Shown: positions 33,744-43,903 of the stretch, one piece after another
How positions within the stretch are numbered: position 1 is the first letter of the stretch
Layout: every line of letters starts with the position of its first letter
NCBI RefSeq assembly: GCF_000226095.1
Contig: NC_016475.1
Location: 806,001 to 870,000 of the forward strand
Length of the DNA stretch: 64,000 nucleotides
Source of the DNA: Thermothelomyces thermophilus ATCC 42464
Lineage: Eukaryota; Ascomycota; Sordariomycetes; Sordariales; Chaetomiaceae
Reading direction: 5' to 3'
Translations under genes and position numbers: made by a program
The notes under the pieces: model-generated
Seen by the model: the letters and a program-made list of their open reading frames with translations, nothing else
Told to the model about the DNA's origin: nothing
The model's database searches: none

Positions 33744-36700
33744 ATGACCGCTCCTGTGGATAGCGACAGCACGGTCGCATCCGCCTCGCTGGCGACGTGC
33801 CCGAATGACGAGGTTCAGAGCTCAGAGCGCGCAAGGCAGCGCGAGATCGCAGCGTAAGTCGTGAGCCGTCAAGTTCTTGAATCCCTTCCCCGTGGCCCCG
33901 TTTCCCTTCCCTTTTTTTTTCCAATAATTATTATTATTAACGCAGTATACCTGCCCTTAGCTACTTTTCCGCGGCCTCTTTTCCTCCTGGTCTGCCTGCT
34001 GCGTTTCAGGAGAAGCCGTCGCTCTGTACTGATCCTACCCTCAATGCCCTTACTCAGCTGGGAGCCCTGCGTCTCAACGTCGACCGGCAATATCAATATG
34101 TCATCTGCGAGATGACGTGCTCGCATTCGTTTGTCGAGATGAAGTGCGACCCGGGTGACACGGTCGCGATAGGCGTCTGCAAGCTCCGCAACTGCGACGG
34201 TGTCTGTCCCGCCACCATGAAGGCCTTCATTGGATGAGACGGGAGAATGGGTGAAGACGGGTCCCGAAGAGATCGCCAACAGGACCCGGTATATCATCAA
34301 CAATTTCAAGACACACCCCAACTACAAGGACTGACCATATGTGACCAACTATCCGTACTTCACCTCCTACCTGGACGATCTCCGCTGGCCTATCTGCTTG
34401 GAAGCTACTGCGTTGTCGATAGCAAGTTCAACAACTTTAACAACGACCACCTTGTCGATATCATGAATGAGATTGCCGCCGCCATCATGCCCCGCTTCGA
34501 AAACGTGAGAATTAGACAGAGTCGAGACAGGTCCGAGAAACTATGACGAGGCCTGAGCGGCTTCATAAAGCAGGAGCTTCCCGCTCTATCGCCTCCTCTC
34601 CGTGACGACGGGGCATTGGAAGACATTACGTTTCAGGCTCCCGGTCCTACGGGTTTGGCCTTGGGCAGGGCCGATGGGAAAGACGACTTTACTGACGGGA
34701 CATCTTCTAACAACTCGGAACACCAGTAGGGACCGAGTATGGTATCGCTCTCGTCTCAAGAATCGACACAGTCTGGCCAGTCACTCGCTACTCCCCAGGA
34801 AGGGGCTTCCGAAGCACCGCCAATGACCCCGCGAGATGACTTGCGCACGAATCCCATGGAGGAGCAACTACTGGCCGCCATCGCCCATTCACCCGCGGAA
34901 CGTTCACCTTCCCGATCGGCGAGTGTCCCCTCTGAGCACTCAGAGTCGCACGGCTTTATCAGTTCGGCGAACATCAAGATCACTTTCTTCAGGGCGGCCG
35001 CCACCATACGGCGGACCATGAATCTAGACTGCCGCATGTTCCTGGATGCCGTTCCAAGTTCCTACCTGGACCGACCGGACCAGCCGTCGCTCGACTCAAG
35101 GGACCCCCCACGCTCCCCAACAGAAGGGCCGTTTTGCGCAACAATAGTCAAGCCTGTCGCTGGCCACGGCACCGACGCTGCTACACATTCAAATTTTCAG
35201 CTGCCTGAAGTATCGCCGCATCGCTTCATTCAAGCATATCCGAGAGGCCATGTTTTCACTGCCGACGAACTTGGCCCTATTGACGACAGCTATGGCTTGG
35301 GAAAACCTTTTCAGTCACGACCCGCTGCCGATAAGAAGAGCTTGCGGCTGAGGAACGACATTACCGCACTCTTTCGTATCCTGCCCGCTGCCAAATACAT
35401 CATCCTCCTCCCCTTGTGGCATTTTCAGCGGGAGTGCTGGTACACTGCCACATTCGGTTGGGTCGAAGACCCAATACGGGCCGTGAACGTTGGCGAGCTC
35501 GGTCTGATTTTAGCTTTCGGAAGCTCGGTCATGGCTGAAGTATCACGGCTGGAGACGCTGGCTGCCAGCCGTGCCAAGTCGGACTTTGTTTCGTCCCCCA
35601 GCCATGAGCTGCGAAGCCCGCTCCACGGTATCATGGCCAGCAGCGAACTGGTTCGTGAGGGAATATCGGACCGAACACTCTTGTCAACTCTCGACATGCC
35701 GGACTCGTGTGCTACCACTTTGCTCGATACTTTCAATAACCTACTTGACCATGCTGTCGTGACCCATTCTGGGCTTAAGCGCGGTTCCGGGGCATTGCTG
35801 ACCTCGAGGATACGCGAAACGGACTTGGGAGCTCTGGTGAGGAGGTCGTGGAGGTCGTTAGAGTGGGACATCTCACAGGGAACGCGCTTCAGATGCATTC
35901 GAGGGGCGGCCAACGTCGACTTGCCAGTAGGGCACAGGGCTTGCCGAACCATCCCGTGTTCATCACGATACAGACCGAGAAACGCCAGTGGAAGCTTTCC
36001 ATCGACGTGGGCGTTTGGAAACGTATTGTCATGAACGTCTTCGGAAATGCTATCAAGTACACCAGTGCCGGCCGCGTCGAGATTGTGCTGCGGGTTGTCA
36101 AGAGAACGGACAGGACAGGCAGAGAATCTGACTATGTGTCTTTTACGGTAGAGGACACGGGCGCAGGAATGAGTTCAGACTTTATCAAGTATCGCCTGTT
36201 CACGCCCTTCTCGCAAGAAGACAGCCATGCCCCAGGAATGGGCTTAGGCCTCAGCGTTGTACGGCAACTCGTTGCCGAATTGGGGGGCACCGTCAACATC
36301 AAGAGCTCTTTGGGCGTTGGCACCCTCGTTGAGGTCTTGGTCCCCCTTGGAGACTATGATGTGCTATCCCCAACTGAACAAGCCCTTGCGGATGGGGATG
36401 AATTACAGCTCGATGAGAAAACAGTGTGCGTCATTTCTCCTGACGCCTGCGCGGCTGTAGTCGGAGCAGACTTCAATTTCGGCAGCGAAGCCCGAAAATG
36501 GTGGGAGCTAATTAGTCGACAAAACAGTCAGATTCAATGCTGGAGGCTTCCTCGGCGCGCAAGTAGTGGCCGCAACCAAAGATTGTCCATTTCCCAGCGC
36601 TGATATCTACTTCCTAGACTGCAGCTCACTAAACGGACAAGCCGAAGAGGCCCGCAACAAGATTCTGCGTACGTGGCATGCCCGTGTGAGGCCCCTGGTG

Positions 36701-36816
36701 TTACTCTGTTCGGGAGCAGGGGCGTCATCATGTTTCAAACAAACAATTGTTCCTGATGAAGCCTGTCAAGATAAGTACGGTCAGGGAATTGTTGGACGAA
36801 GTCCAAACAGGGAGTA
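33744..36816 (+). pseudogene. Decayed hybrid-type histidine kinase gene
   Basis: Remains of a fungal two-component sensor kinase. A normal-looking first exon (33744-33853) and intron (33854-33945, GTAAGT donor, GCAG acceptor) lead into a GAF-like sensor region that is open to a TGA at 34235. The sensor then continues in changed frames (about 34240-34550), with further stops at about 34335, 34543 and 34727. The longest intact piece (34739-36034, 431 codons) contains the HisKA H-box SHELRSPLHGI with the phosphorylatable His codon at 35603. A frame change near 35836 moves to 35848-36603, which encodes the ATPase domain with N-box NVFGNAIKYT, VEDTGAGMS, the F-box FTPFSQ and GMGLGLS. Another change near 36560 leads to the linker that normally precedes the receiver; no receiver domain follows. 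With at least six lesions and a lost C-terminus, no working kinase is expected. Transcribed fragments are possible. Confidence 0.85.
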
Positions 36817-38289
36817 AAGGATAGGGAGGGTGGTTTCCTTGTTGGTAGAAACTCGACACATGGCTGGATTCAGTTGCTGTGGTCGCAGACCCAGTCGTTG
36901 CAACTGAGTACATACATTCGCCGCCCAGAGACATGATTAGCATTGGTTTGGCCGGGGCCAACATCTCTCAAAATCGGGCAATGCAACAACTTCCACATAT
37001 CGGTAACAGCATCGATTCGGGTTCAACTGGGCCAACAATCAACCTACCTTACGGATGCACTGAACGCCCTGTGTGCATTGCATCTGTCGGGACTGGTGAA
37101 CATTCCCGAGCAATTGCGTGGTTTCCAGTGAATACTTCACCGACAGGAGGTTGGTTTTTATGAGTGTACAAGCAAAACCAGCGACAGGGCTTATCCACGG
37201 GGGCGCGCTTGATATAATAATAATATAAATATCGACATCCCGACCACAGCTTCCAGGCCAAGTTGTAAAAACCTTCCCGTTCCATCCTCTGCGCTAACAG
37301 GATGCACGAGCGGCGTGGACCTGCTGGTGATCGGATTCCAGAAGTGAGAAGATTCGGAAGTGAAGGAACGTTCGAAACATGTAATTAGCGGGCAGATGAA
37401 CTCCGCTGCCTCATTCGAGGTTTGATTCATTCGGACGCTCCCCTTGGACTTCGGTTGCTCAGCAGCCTTTCCCTCCTCGCAAATGCGACAGTGACCTTGG
37501 CCTCTTAGTTTGCTACTAGGATCTAAGTAAGCGTGAGAACTTAACAGGTCGGTCAACAACACCATTCTAACCTCATGTCTATTTGTTCTTAGGAATAACA
37601 TCGGCTAATTATCCATAGCCACGTATCGTACCCAACGTCACTGCTACCGACGTCTGACCTTGAGTACTTAAGCAGCACATCAATAGTCATGGCGCTCAAA
37701 TGACTGTTACCGTCATCACGTTGAAGACACCGAGAAGAGACGAAATGCTGCAACTCTGTTCAACAGGATGGGACTCGAAATCAATGCATGTAAGAGACAA
37801 ATGGGGGCCCTGAAGAGGGATAATTATGAACAGCGGTCCGGCCGAGAGTAGGAAGGACACCTTGCGATGTCCGTCAGGTAGCTGACTCGGATGAACGACG
37901 AGCCGTCTGCATGCGCGGCTAACACCAGCTAATTATTTTCCAAGGCTGGGAGTATCGGCAATGAAAGCAAAGGTACAAGCACCAAGCTGCCCCAGCAGTC
38001 AACCGAGCAATCTGGGCGTTTGACTCGACTGCCATTGAAGCTGCAGCAGATGGTGTTCAGCTCAGCGAGGCTAACACCAAGGCATGGTTCACCACCCAGG
38101 GCAATTTGGTCGGAGGAAATGGCAAAGTGATTGGAGGAGTAATTAAATACAACAGCAGCCTGGATAATCGTACTCTCACCGTGCAATGACATTCGCACTC
38201 CGTGGGTCAACCTTCATTACACGAATTAGCAATGCTTGCGTCCTTAGATTCCATTATGCCGTCATCTTCTCCCTCGGCGCCTCCACGGA
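36817..38289. other. Intergenic with a small coding scrap
   Basis: Follows the kinase remnant. I looked for the missing receiver domain here and did not find it. A TATA-like stretch lies at 37212-37230 with no gene behind it. The only coding-looking piece is the segment at 37965-38189. Confidence 0.5.
37965..38189 (+). other. Possible exon or gene remnant, about 75 codons
   Basis: An open frame without its own start ends at TGA 38187-38189. Its composition is protein-like (Asn, Gly, Thr, Ala rich, ending in SSLDNRTLTVQ) and unlike the shadow frames around it. The frame is closed upstream by a stop at 37962. It may be the last exon of an unannotated small gene with an acceptor at about 37967, or a remnant of one. 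Family not recognised. Confidence 0.3.
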
Positions 38290-39207
38290 TTAGACGTCAT
38301 TGTATCCCAGCATCTTGGGCTCTTCGTCCCGCCATACAAGCCACGCCCAGACAGCCGAGGACGCGTAGCTGGTCGTGGTCGCATAGGAGCGCCCGTAGTC
38401 AGCGCGCTCAAAGACGGAGGGATCGGCGCGCTTCATGCGAGTAACGCTCTCGGGCGTGGCGATGGCGAGAAAGCGCTCCCGTTCCGGGCCCGGAGCCAGC
38501 GCTCTGTTTGTTTGTCTTGTTAGTGCCTTCTGTGCGCTGATAACGGGATCGATCTCATCAGGCAAGAAACACGGGAATGCTGCGCAGAGAAGAAACCCAC
38601 AGGGCGTTCCCGAATATGCCATGACACAAGCTCGGCTCCTTCTTCAGAAGCCCCTGCATTCGGATGCACTCGCGCCCCCTCTCGATGGCGGCGTCGATCC
38701 GGTCGCGCAACTCCGGGAAGTGCGGGCGCAGCGCGGTCAGCGACAGCACGAAGCCCGGCGCGCCGTGGCAGAACTGCACCAGCCCCTTGCCGCGCGCGCC
38801 GCTCTCCTCGGAGCTGGGCCAGTTCCCATCGGGCAGCTGCATGTCCAGCAGCCGCTCCAGCACGGGCTGCAGCCTCCCCGCGAGCTCGGGCGACGTCAGC
38901 ACCAGCTGGGTGACGATGCCGATGTCCCCGTGCACGGCGCCTAGGTACCGGCGCCCGTGCCACCTCCACCGGGGCCCGCGGTTCAGGATCGTGTTGGAGA
39001 TCTCGGCGATGGCCGGGTCCACCAGCTCGCGGCTCGCCTCCCCGACCCAGGCGCGCACCATGCGCAGCAGGTACAGCGCCCCGGCACGCCCGTACAGCAT
39101 CTCATCAGGGTACTCGTCGACGGCCAGCACCTGCGCGGCGCAATCGGCCACGAAGCGGCGGACGCTGTCACGCAGGCCCCCCGGCGACGACGACGACTCC
39201 CCTTCCT

Positions 39208-39238
<31 letters not shown>

Positions 39239-39625
39239 GGCGCACCGCACCGCCTCGTACGCCATCTTCTCGTCAGCGATGCCGCAGCCGTGCGAGCCCA
39301 GGCGGAGGTTGTGGCCGCGCGAGCCGCCGGGGCCGAGATAGGCGCGGGCCCAGTCGGCGGCGGGGCGGCCCTGGAGCGTCAGGTCGGGGCGGCGCGCCGA
39401 AACGGTCAGCAGCAGGTAGGCGACGCCCGTCGGGCCGCTCCACAGGCCGTGCAGCGCCTCCTGCGGGTAGCGGCTGCGAGGGGGGTAGTTGGTCACGATG
39501 TCCTCGAGGGCGGCGCGCAGGTAGCCGTCGGTGGTGGAGGTGCCACCGCCGCCGCCGCCGCCGTCGTCGTCGAAGGCGGGGGTTGGCGGCGGCGAGATGG
39601 TTAGGTAGCGGTCGTTGTCGTCCAT
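38290..39625 (-). CDS. LanC-like protein (eukaryotic LanCL family)
   Basis: Two exons on the minus strand, 39625-38601 and 38503-38290, separated by a 97-nt intron with a CTAAC branch point, give 412 residues and restore the GNALAL segment. LanC-like proteins have an alpha-toroid fold with a zinc site; the predicted ligands are C287, C335 and H336 in the motifs FCHGAPG and LCHGIFGN. Other toroid signatures are GAVHGDIGI (230-238) and YGRAGALYLL (179-188). Mammalian LanCL enzymes add glutathione to dehydroamino acids in damaged proteins; the same reaction is plausible here but inferred. Species-specific low-complexity inserts are a Gly run at 22-28 and an Ala run at 129-140 encoded by GCC repeats (39215-39243). 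An acidic C-terminus ends in GYNDV. Confidence 0.88.
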
Positions 39626-40388
39626 CGTGATCTGGTTTTCGGTTTTTTTTTTGTTTACTTTTTTCTTTTTGTTTCTATTTCCTCTCTCTCTTTTTTTCCG
39701 TTTGTTCTTAATCTGGTTATGTGATCAATCTCACATTGGGAAGTACCTACCTGCCTACCTTATCTTTTTCGTCGGTTGGCAGCACTGGCACCGATTGCGT
39801 TCCCCTTTCCTTCGCTTGACGCGAAGAAATTGAGGCGGTACGTTGTTCTCTCGGAAAGAGCAGGGTGTTGAAACGGGGTGGTATCAACTTGGGCAAAGAT
39901 CAGCTTGGGCAAAGATCAACTCGGGAGGCACAAAGGGCAGCAGTGCAGAAACAGGTGAGAATGGGCTGTTCTGTTCAAAATGCTGTTTCACTGTTAAATA
40001 AATTGATTGGATCGATGAAAAGATAAGGCAGTCACGACCAGCAGGTCAGGTTGTCGTCATGGAAGGCGCTCCATGCGGAGCTCCAAGTTTCCATCGAATC
40101 TGCATGTGAGTTGGACTTACTTCGAAAGCCCGGAGGGAGCCCATCCTGGGTAGTGTGCCGCTAAAAAGGGACGGCCGGTCGGAAAAGGGTGCGGGGAGTG
40201 GGGCGCGGGGAGTGCGGGAGCGGGAACTGGCCCGAGAAACCTGAGAAACAAGGCCGGGGCCGAGTCTGGAACACTGAAACAACCTGCACCTGAACAGAGT
40301 AACCAATCGAAGCAGCGTGCGGGCGCCTCCGCGGTTTTTTTTTCTTCCTCTAATTTACATAATATTACAACTATCTCCTCTGACACGA
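39626..40388. other. Intergenic, LanC-like gene promoter
   Basis: Poly-T and CT tracts lie just upstream of the LanC-like ATG (39640-39700). A 19-bp unit, cttgggcaaagatcarc, is repeated in tandem at about 39889-39922. No coding sequence recognised. Confidence 0.55.
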
Positions 40389-41657
40389 CTACTCCTTAGA
40401 AGACTCGTTCTTTGTGCGCTCGACGATCTTCTGTGCCTTCTTGGCCTTTTCCTCCACCAGCTTGCGCAGGTCGTTCTTGGTCTCGTCCAGCAATTGCTTA
40501 GCCTCGGAAGAGTGCTCGCTCACGGCCTCGCTCAGCAGCCCAATGTGATCCTGCAGCTTGCGCCCGGCGTCGTCGGATGACGCGCCCAGGAACTGCCCGA
40601 GCGCCGAAAGCCCCGTACGCCCGCCCGCCGCCTCGGAACCCTTATCCTTCGCCTTGTCGACCGCCTGCTTGACGTACTCCTCCACCTTGGCCGCGTCACC
40701 GCCATCGCCCAGGCTCTTGAGCTGCTTGAACAGCCCTGCCACGTTCCCTTGCTTGAGGACGTCGCGATTGTTGGTGACCAGCTCCCTCAGCTTGGGGCTC
40801 TTGTCGAGGTAAGGCTTGGCCTGCTCGAGGCTCTTGTCCCAGAACTCGTCGCCCGCCTTGCGCACCTGCTGAATTCGCTCCTGCACGATCTTGCGCACCT
40901 TATCCGCGTTCTCGGCCGAGAAACCCCTCGACAGCACGTCGTTGACCTGGGACCACGTCTCATCGACCAGCTTCCGGGCCTCGGGCCCGTACTGCGCGCC
41001 CATCTCCTTCAGCTCCCTGATCGACCCGCCCACCTTGTCGTTGAGCTGCGGGTGGCGCTGGAGGATCTGGTCCGCCGCACTGCCGCTGAGGCTGGCAATC
41101 TTCTTGGCCAGGTTGACCAGCGCGTCGTATGCCTTGGAGGCCGACTCGAGACTCAGCCCCGCCCGGGCCACGTCCTGGAACTCCCTGTACGTCTCGCTCA
41201 CAATCTTGTCCACCTCTTCGGCGTGGCTCTCCCGGATGGCGGCGAGGTCATTGAATGCCGTGTCGACGTACTGGCGGCCCCCCGGTATCCAAATCACGTA
41301 CGAGTAGCAGAACTGTTTGAGCTTGTCTACCGCCTCGTCGGTGGACGGCGTCTTGTCTCGTAGCGTGGCCGCTACTTGCTGATACTTGTTGTCGGCTTCC
41401 TTGGCTGCTGCGTTGATCTTGCGCGCCATCTTGCCGGTCGGTGTCATGAGGTAGATACCATAAAGGAGTCCCGCTCCCGCTACGCCGCCCATGACGCCCG
41501 ATACGAAGTGAGATGAGGAGTAGGAGCTTGTCCCGCCGGTCGTAGAGGAAGATGCGGATGATGATGACTGGAAGCGGCGCCCCGTTCGCCGCGCCGCGCG
41601 AAGTGATGCTGAGCGGACAACAGGCGCTCCTCGCACCGGAAACCGTGATGTGAACAT
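40389..41657 (-). CDS. Mitochondrial membrane protein of unknown function, helical
   Basis: Single exon, 422 residues. The N-terminus (1-about 45) is rich in Arg, Ala and Ser with no acidic residues, a typical mitochondrial presequence, with a possible cleavage around RRFQS (28-32). A Gly-rich hydrophobic helix at 51-71 would anchor it, probably in the inner membrane. The rest is almost entirely charged amphipathic helix with Lys/Glu/Asp-rich periodicity, ending in a Lys-rich coiled-coil-like tail (380-422). I know similar uncharacterised proteins in filamentous fungi but no established function. A role in membrane shaping or scaffolding would fit the architecture but is speculation. Confidence 0.82.
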   Translation of the reverse strand: MFTSRFPVRGAPVVRSASLRAARRTGRRFQSSSSASSSTTGGTSSYSSSHFVSGVMGGVAGAGLLYGIYLMTPTGKMARKINAAAKEADNKYQQVAATLRDKTPSTDEAVDKLKQFCYSYVIWIPGGRQYVDTAFNDLAAIRESHAEEVDKIVSETYREFQDVARAGLSLESASKAYDALVNLAKKIASLSGSAADQILQRHPQLNDKVGGSIRELKEMGAQYGPEARKLVDETWSQVNDVLSRGFSAENADKVRKIVQERIQQVRKAGDEFWDKSLEQAKPYLDKSPKLRELVTNNRDVLKQGNVAGLFKQLKSLGDGGDAAKVEEYVKQAVDKAKDKGSEAAGGRTGLSALGQFLGASSDDAGRKLQDHIGLLSEAVSEHSSEAKQLLDETKNDLRKLVEEKAKKAQKIVERTKNESSKE

Positions 41658-42198
41658 TGCGAAGCGGTTTTGGTGGTGTTATGTTGAGAAGAGAGGTGAT
41701 GTGTTGTGTGGAGGTGTTTATGAAACGGTACAGCGGGTATTAGTCTGTACTACACTGATTAGGAAGTGTTGTTAATGTGATTTGGCAAAATCTTAAATCC
41801 TTCCAGGTTCAATGGCAAAGGATGCGAGTTATTTATAGAAGAAAAAGCCGATGGCATATTCCAGGGCTAGTTAATAACGAGGTTGGCGGGTGACGTCATG
41901 GCCCAGATTCGGATACATTTTCGCCTTCGCCATTAGAGTGCTCAGTCACAGACAGTTCTTCATCCAGCTTGGCGCTAGCTGCTTGTATGAGCCTTAATCA
42001 CATAGTCTGGGTGACGAATGGGGAGACTGACTCCCAGGGTTATCTGCATTGCTTGGCGTTGCGATTTCTTCTTACGGGAATTCTCAGCATGGAGCAATCA
42101 AAGATTGTTTGGTTCTAGCCTCGCTGCCTCGTAAGCTGCGTTTTGCATGTTTACACTGAGCAAAAGCGACTGATGGACTGCAGTTGGTTGATCAGCTC

Positions 42199-42322
42199 AC
42201 CGGCTCATTGGGCTCATTGGGCTCATCGGGCTCATCCGGCTCATCGGGCTCATCCGGCTCATCCAGCTCGTCAACTCACCGGGCTCATCTAGCTCATCGA
42301 GCTTATCGGGCTCATTGACTTC
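42199..42322. repeat. Degenerate 9-bp tandem repeat (ggctcatyg)
   Basis: About a dozen degenerate copies of a 9-mer close to GGCTCATYG run from about 42199 to 42322. Because the unit is a multiple of three it leaves a minus-strand frame open that reads as alternating Met-Ser-Pro and Met-Ser-Arg; that frame is a by-product, not a gene. Confidence 0.8.
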
Positions 42323-42946
42323 CTTGCAGAACTGCGTCAGTGGTAATGTAGAAATTGGAGCCGAGTGGGGCCAAGTATCGAAGTGGGATTTATTACCCCG
42401 TGGGAGGTGTACTTCAAAGATCACAAAACTGTGATCCCACAGGGAGCATACTTTGGGATCCCTGCGTCAACCATGGCTGCTCGCCCCGTTCCGCGACACC
42501 TGAGCCAATGCATTTCAGGAATTCCATGCCTTGCATTTCAAGTGGATTGAGAACTTGCACTATGGGGTCGGGTCCATATTAGCTCTGCATCAATCAGCCT
42601 CAGCTCGAGGAAGGGCCAGCTTCTCAATGGCGAACCTTGCATTGCTGCCTAGAGTGCACACATAATGACCCGGACAATAAATTATGCAAAGGGAATCATT
42701 GGACATGATTCTTCGCTGAAGTAGGTGAGAAGACCTAAACGCGTGAGTCTTGATAGACCATAAAAGCGTTCATGATCTCACAGCCTGAGCCGGGGCAATT
42801 CACCAAACGCGCCTGAAGCTCTAATTGAAACTGTCACCACTCCGCATCCCCGATCCGAATACCTGTGCTCTGCAATCGTAGTGACCGCCAGACCAGTAGG
42901 TAATACTGCTTCTCCGAGTGGTAACTTGGGCTGATGCCATTCACAG

Positions 42947-43138
42947 ATGTGCACTTGGAAGAAAACTTTATGTACAGGCAAAAATGGGACTTGCCAATCG
43001 GAACTGGCCAGGCAACGAGAGCACAACTGCGGGAATAGTTGTGATGACCTTCAAGCCACAGGTTGGACGGTGGTGCGCGAAGGCACTTGCGCCGCCTGCA
43101 AATATGCAACCCCACCAGACAGTAGCGACACTGATTAA
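42947..43138 (+). CDS. Possible small cysteine-rich protein (hypothetical)
   Basis: An open frame of 63 codons has seven cysteines spread as in small secreted fungal proteins, including NCGNSCDD and CAACK. An AG (cacag) lies directly before the ATG, and an upstream frame over about 42800-42893 could be spliced to it with a GTAGGT donor at 42894, in phase, so this may be a terminal exon. I could not find a convincing signal peptide upstream. Family not recognised; it may also be a remnant. Confidence 0.3.
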   Translation: MCTWKKTLCTGKNGTCQSELARQREHNCGNSCDDLQATGWTVVREGTCAACKYATPPDSSDTD

Positions 43139-43170
43139 TTGCTAAAAGGCGGGGCTTGGCACACAAATAG

Positions 43171-43180
43171 TATAAATATA
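43171..43180 (+). promoter_or_regulatory. TATA box of the small gene at 43288
   Basis: TATAAATATA lies 108 bp ahead of the ATG at 43288, followed by a CT-rich leader (43210-43280), which is a common fungal core promoter layout. Confidence 0.6.
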
Positions 43181-43287
43181 TTCCTCCGATAATCAACCGA
43201 AGCCCCATTTTTAAGCTGTGGACCCTTCTCTCGGTTCTCTTTTTGCTTGCTCTCCATCTACGACCCGCCTGTCTCTTGTTATATACA

Positions 43288-43903
43288 ATGGCTCTCCAAG
43301 ACCTACCGCTTGACAAGGTAAGAAGCCTAACAGCTCTTCTCCGACAGCTTTACTTATTTATTGAATGCCTCTAATCCGCCGTAGCGTGTTACCAGCATGC
43401 TCGAGAAACAAAGCCCCATGCGTATCGCCGTCTTTCTACGAAAGAAATCGCCCTTCTATTCCCTGAGGAACGACGAGGTGCTTGCCAAAGCATGCTCCAC
43501 CCTCGGTATTGACCCGGTAGAAAGCCGTGCCAAGCTTATGACCGTCTGCAAATGGGACCGTCTAACCGTCTTTGTCTTTAACGTCTGGTATGACGGCTAC
43601 GACTGGGCTACGGCACACCACAAGGTCGACCTTCCCGTTGTTCTTGTCGATTATGGGAAGAAAGTGTCCACTGTCAAGATATGCAGCCAAAACTTTTGCG
43701 ACGAGGTTAACCATTTCGTCGCACGCCAGCACGAGCTCCACGGCTGGGATAGCAAGCCGCCCTATTTCGAGGACCATACGCTCCCGGGCGTAGTGCCAAC
43801 ATACCCAAATCCCCGCTGCGTCAAACTTATAGGCCCGGACGGCATTGCGCGCCGTCAAGTGAAGACACCGCCGCCGGGATCGACCGGCGTATACCCGCCC
43901 TAG
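43288..43903 (+). CDS. Hypothetical small protein, two exons
   Basis: Exon 1 (43288-43317) encodes only ten residues, and exon 2 (43385-43903) carries the rest; a 67-nt intron (GTAAGA donor, GTAG acceptor) falls in phase 0. The product has 182 residues, with no signal peptide, no membrane helix, and an even mix of charged and aromatic residues that suggests a soluble globular protein. The central KWDRLTVFVFNVWYDGYDW stretch is aromatic-rich, and the C-terminus is Pro-rich. A clear TATA box precedes it. Family not recognised. Confidence 0.6.

Larger units (their letters stand above)
41658..43170. other. Intergenic with minisatellite and small coding scraps
   Basis: Upstream of the mitochondrial protein gene and of the small gene at 43288. 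Contains the 9-bp tandem repeat at 42199-42322 and the cysteine-rich open frame at 42947-43138; otherwise no recognised feature. Confidence 0.5.

Noticed and set aside
36817-37300. Receiver domain of the decayed histidine kinase
   Set aside because: No frame shows the acidic pair, the phospho-acceptor Asp context or the conserved Lys of receivers.
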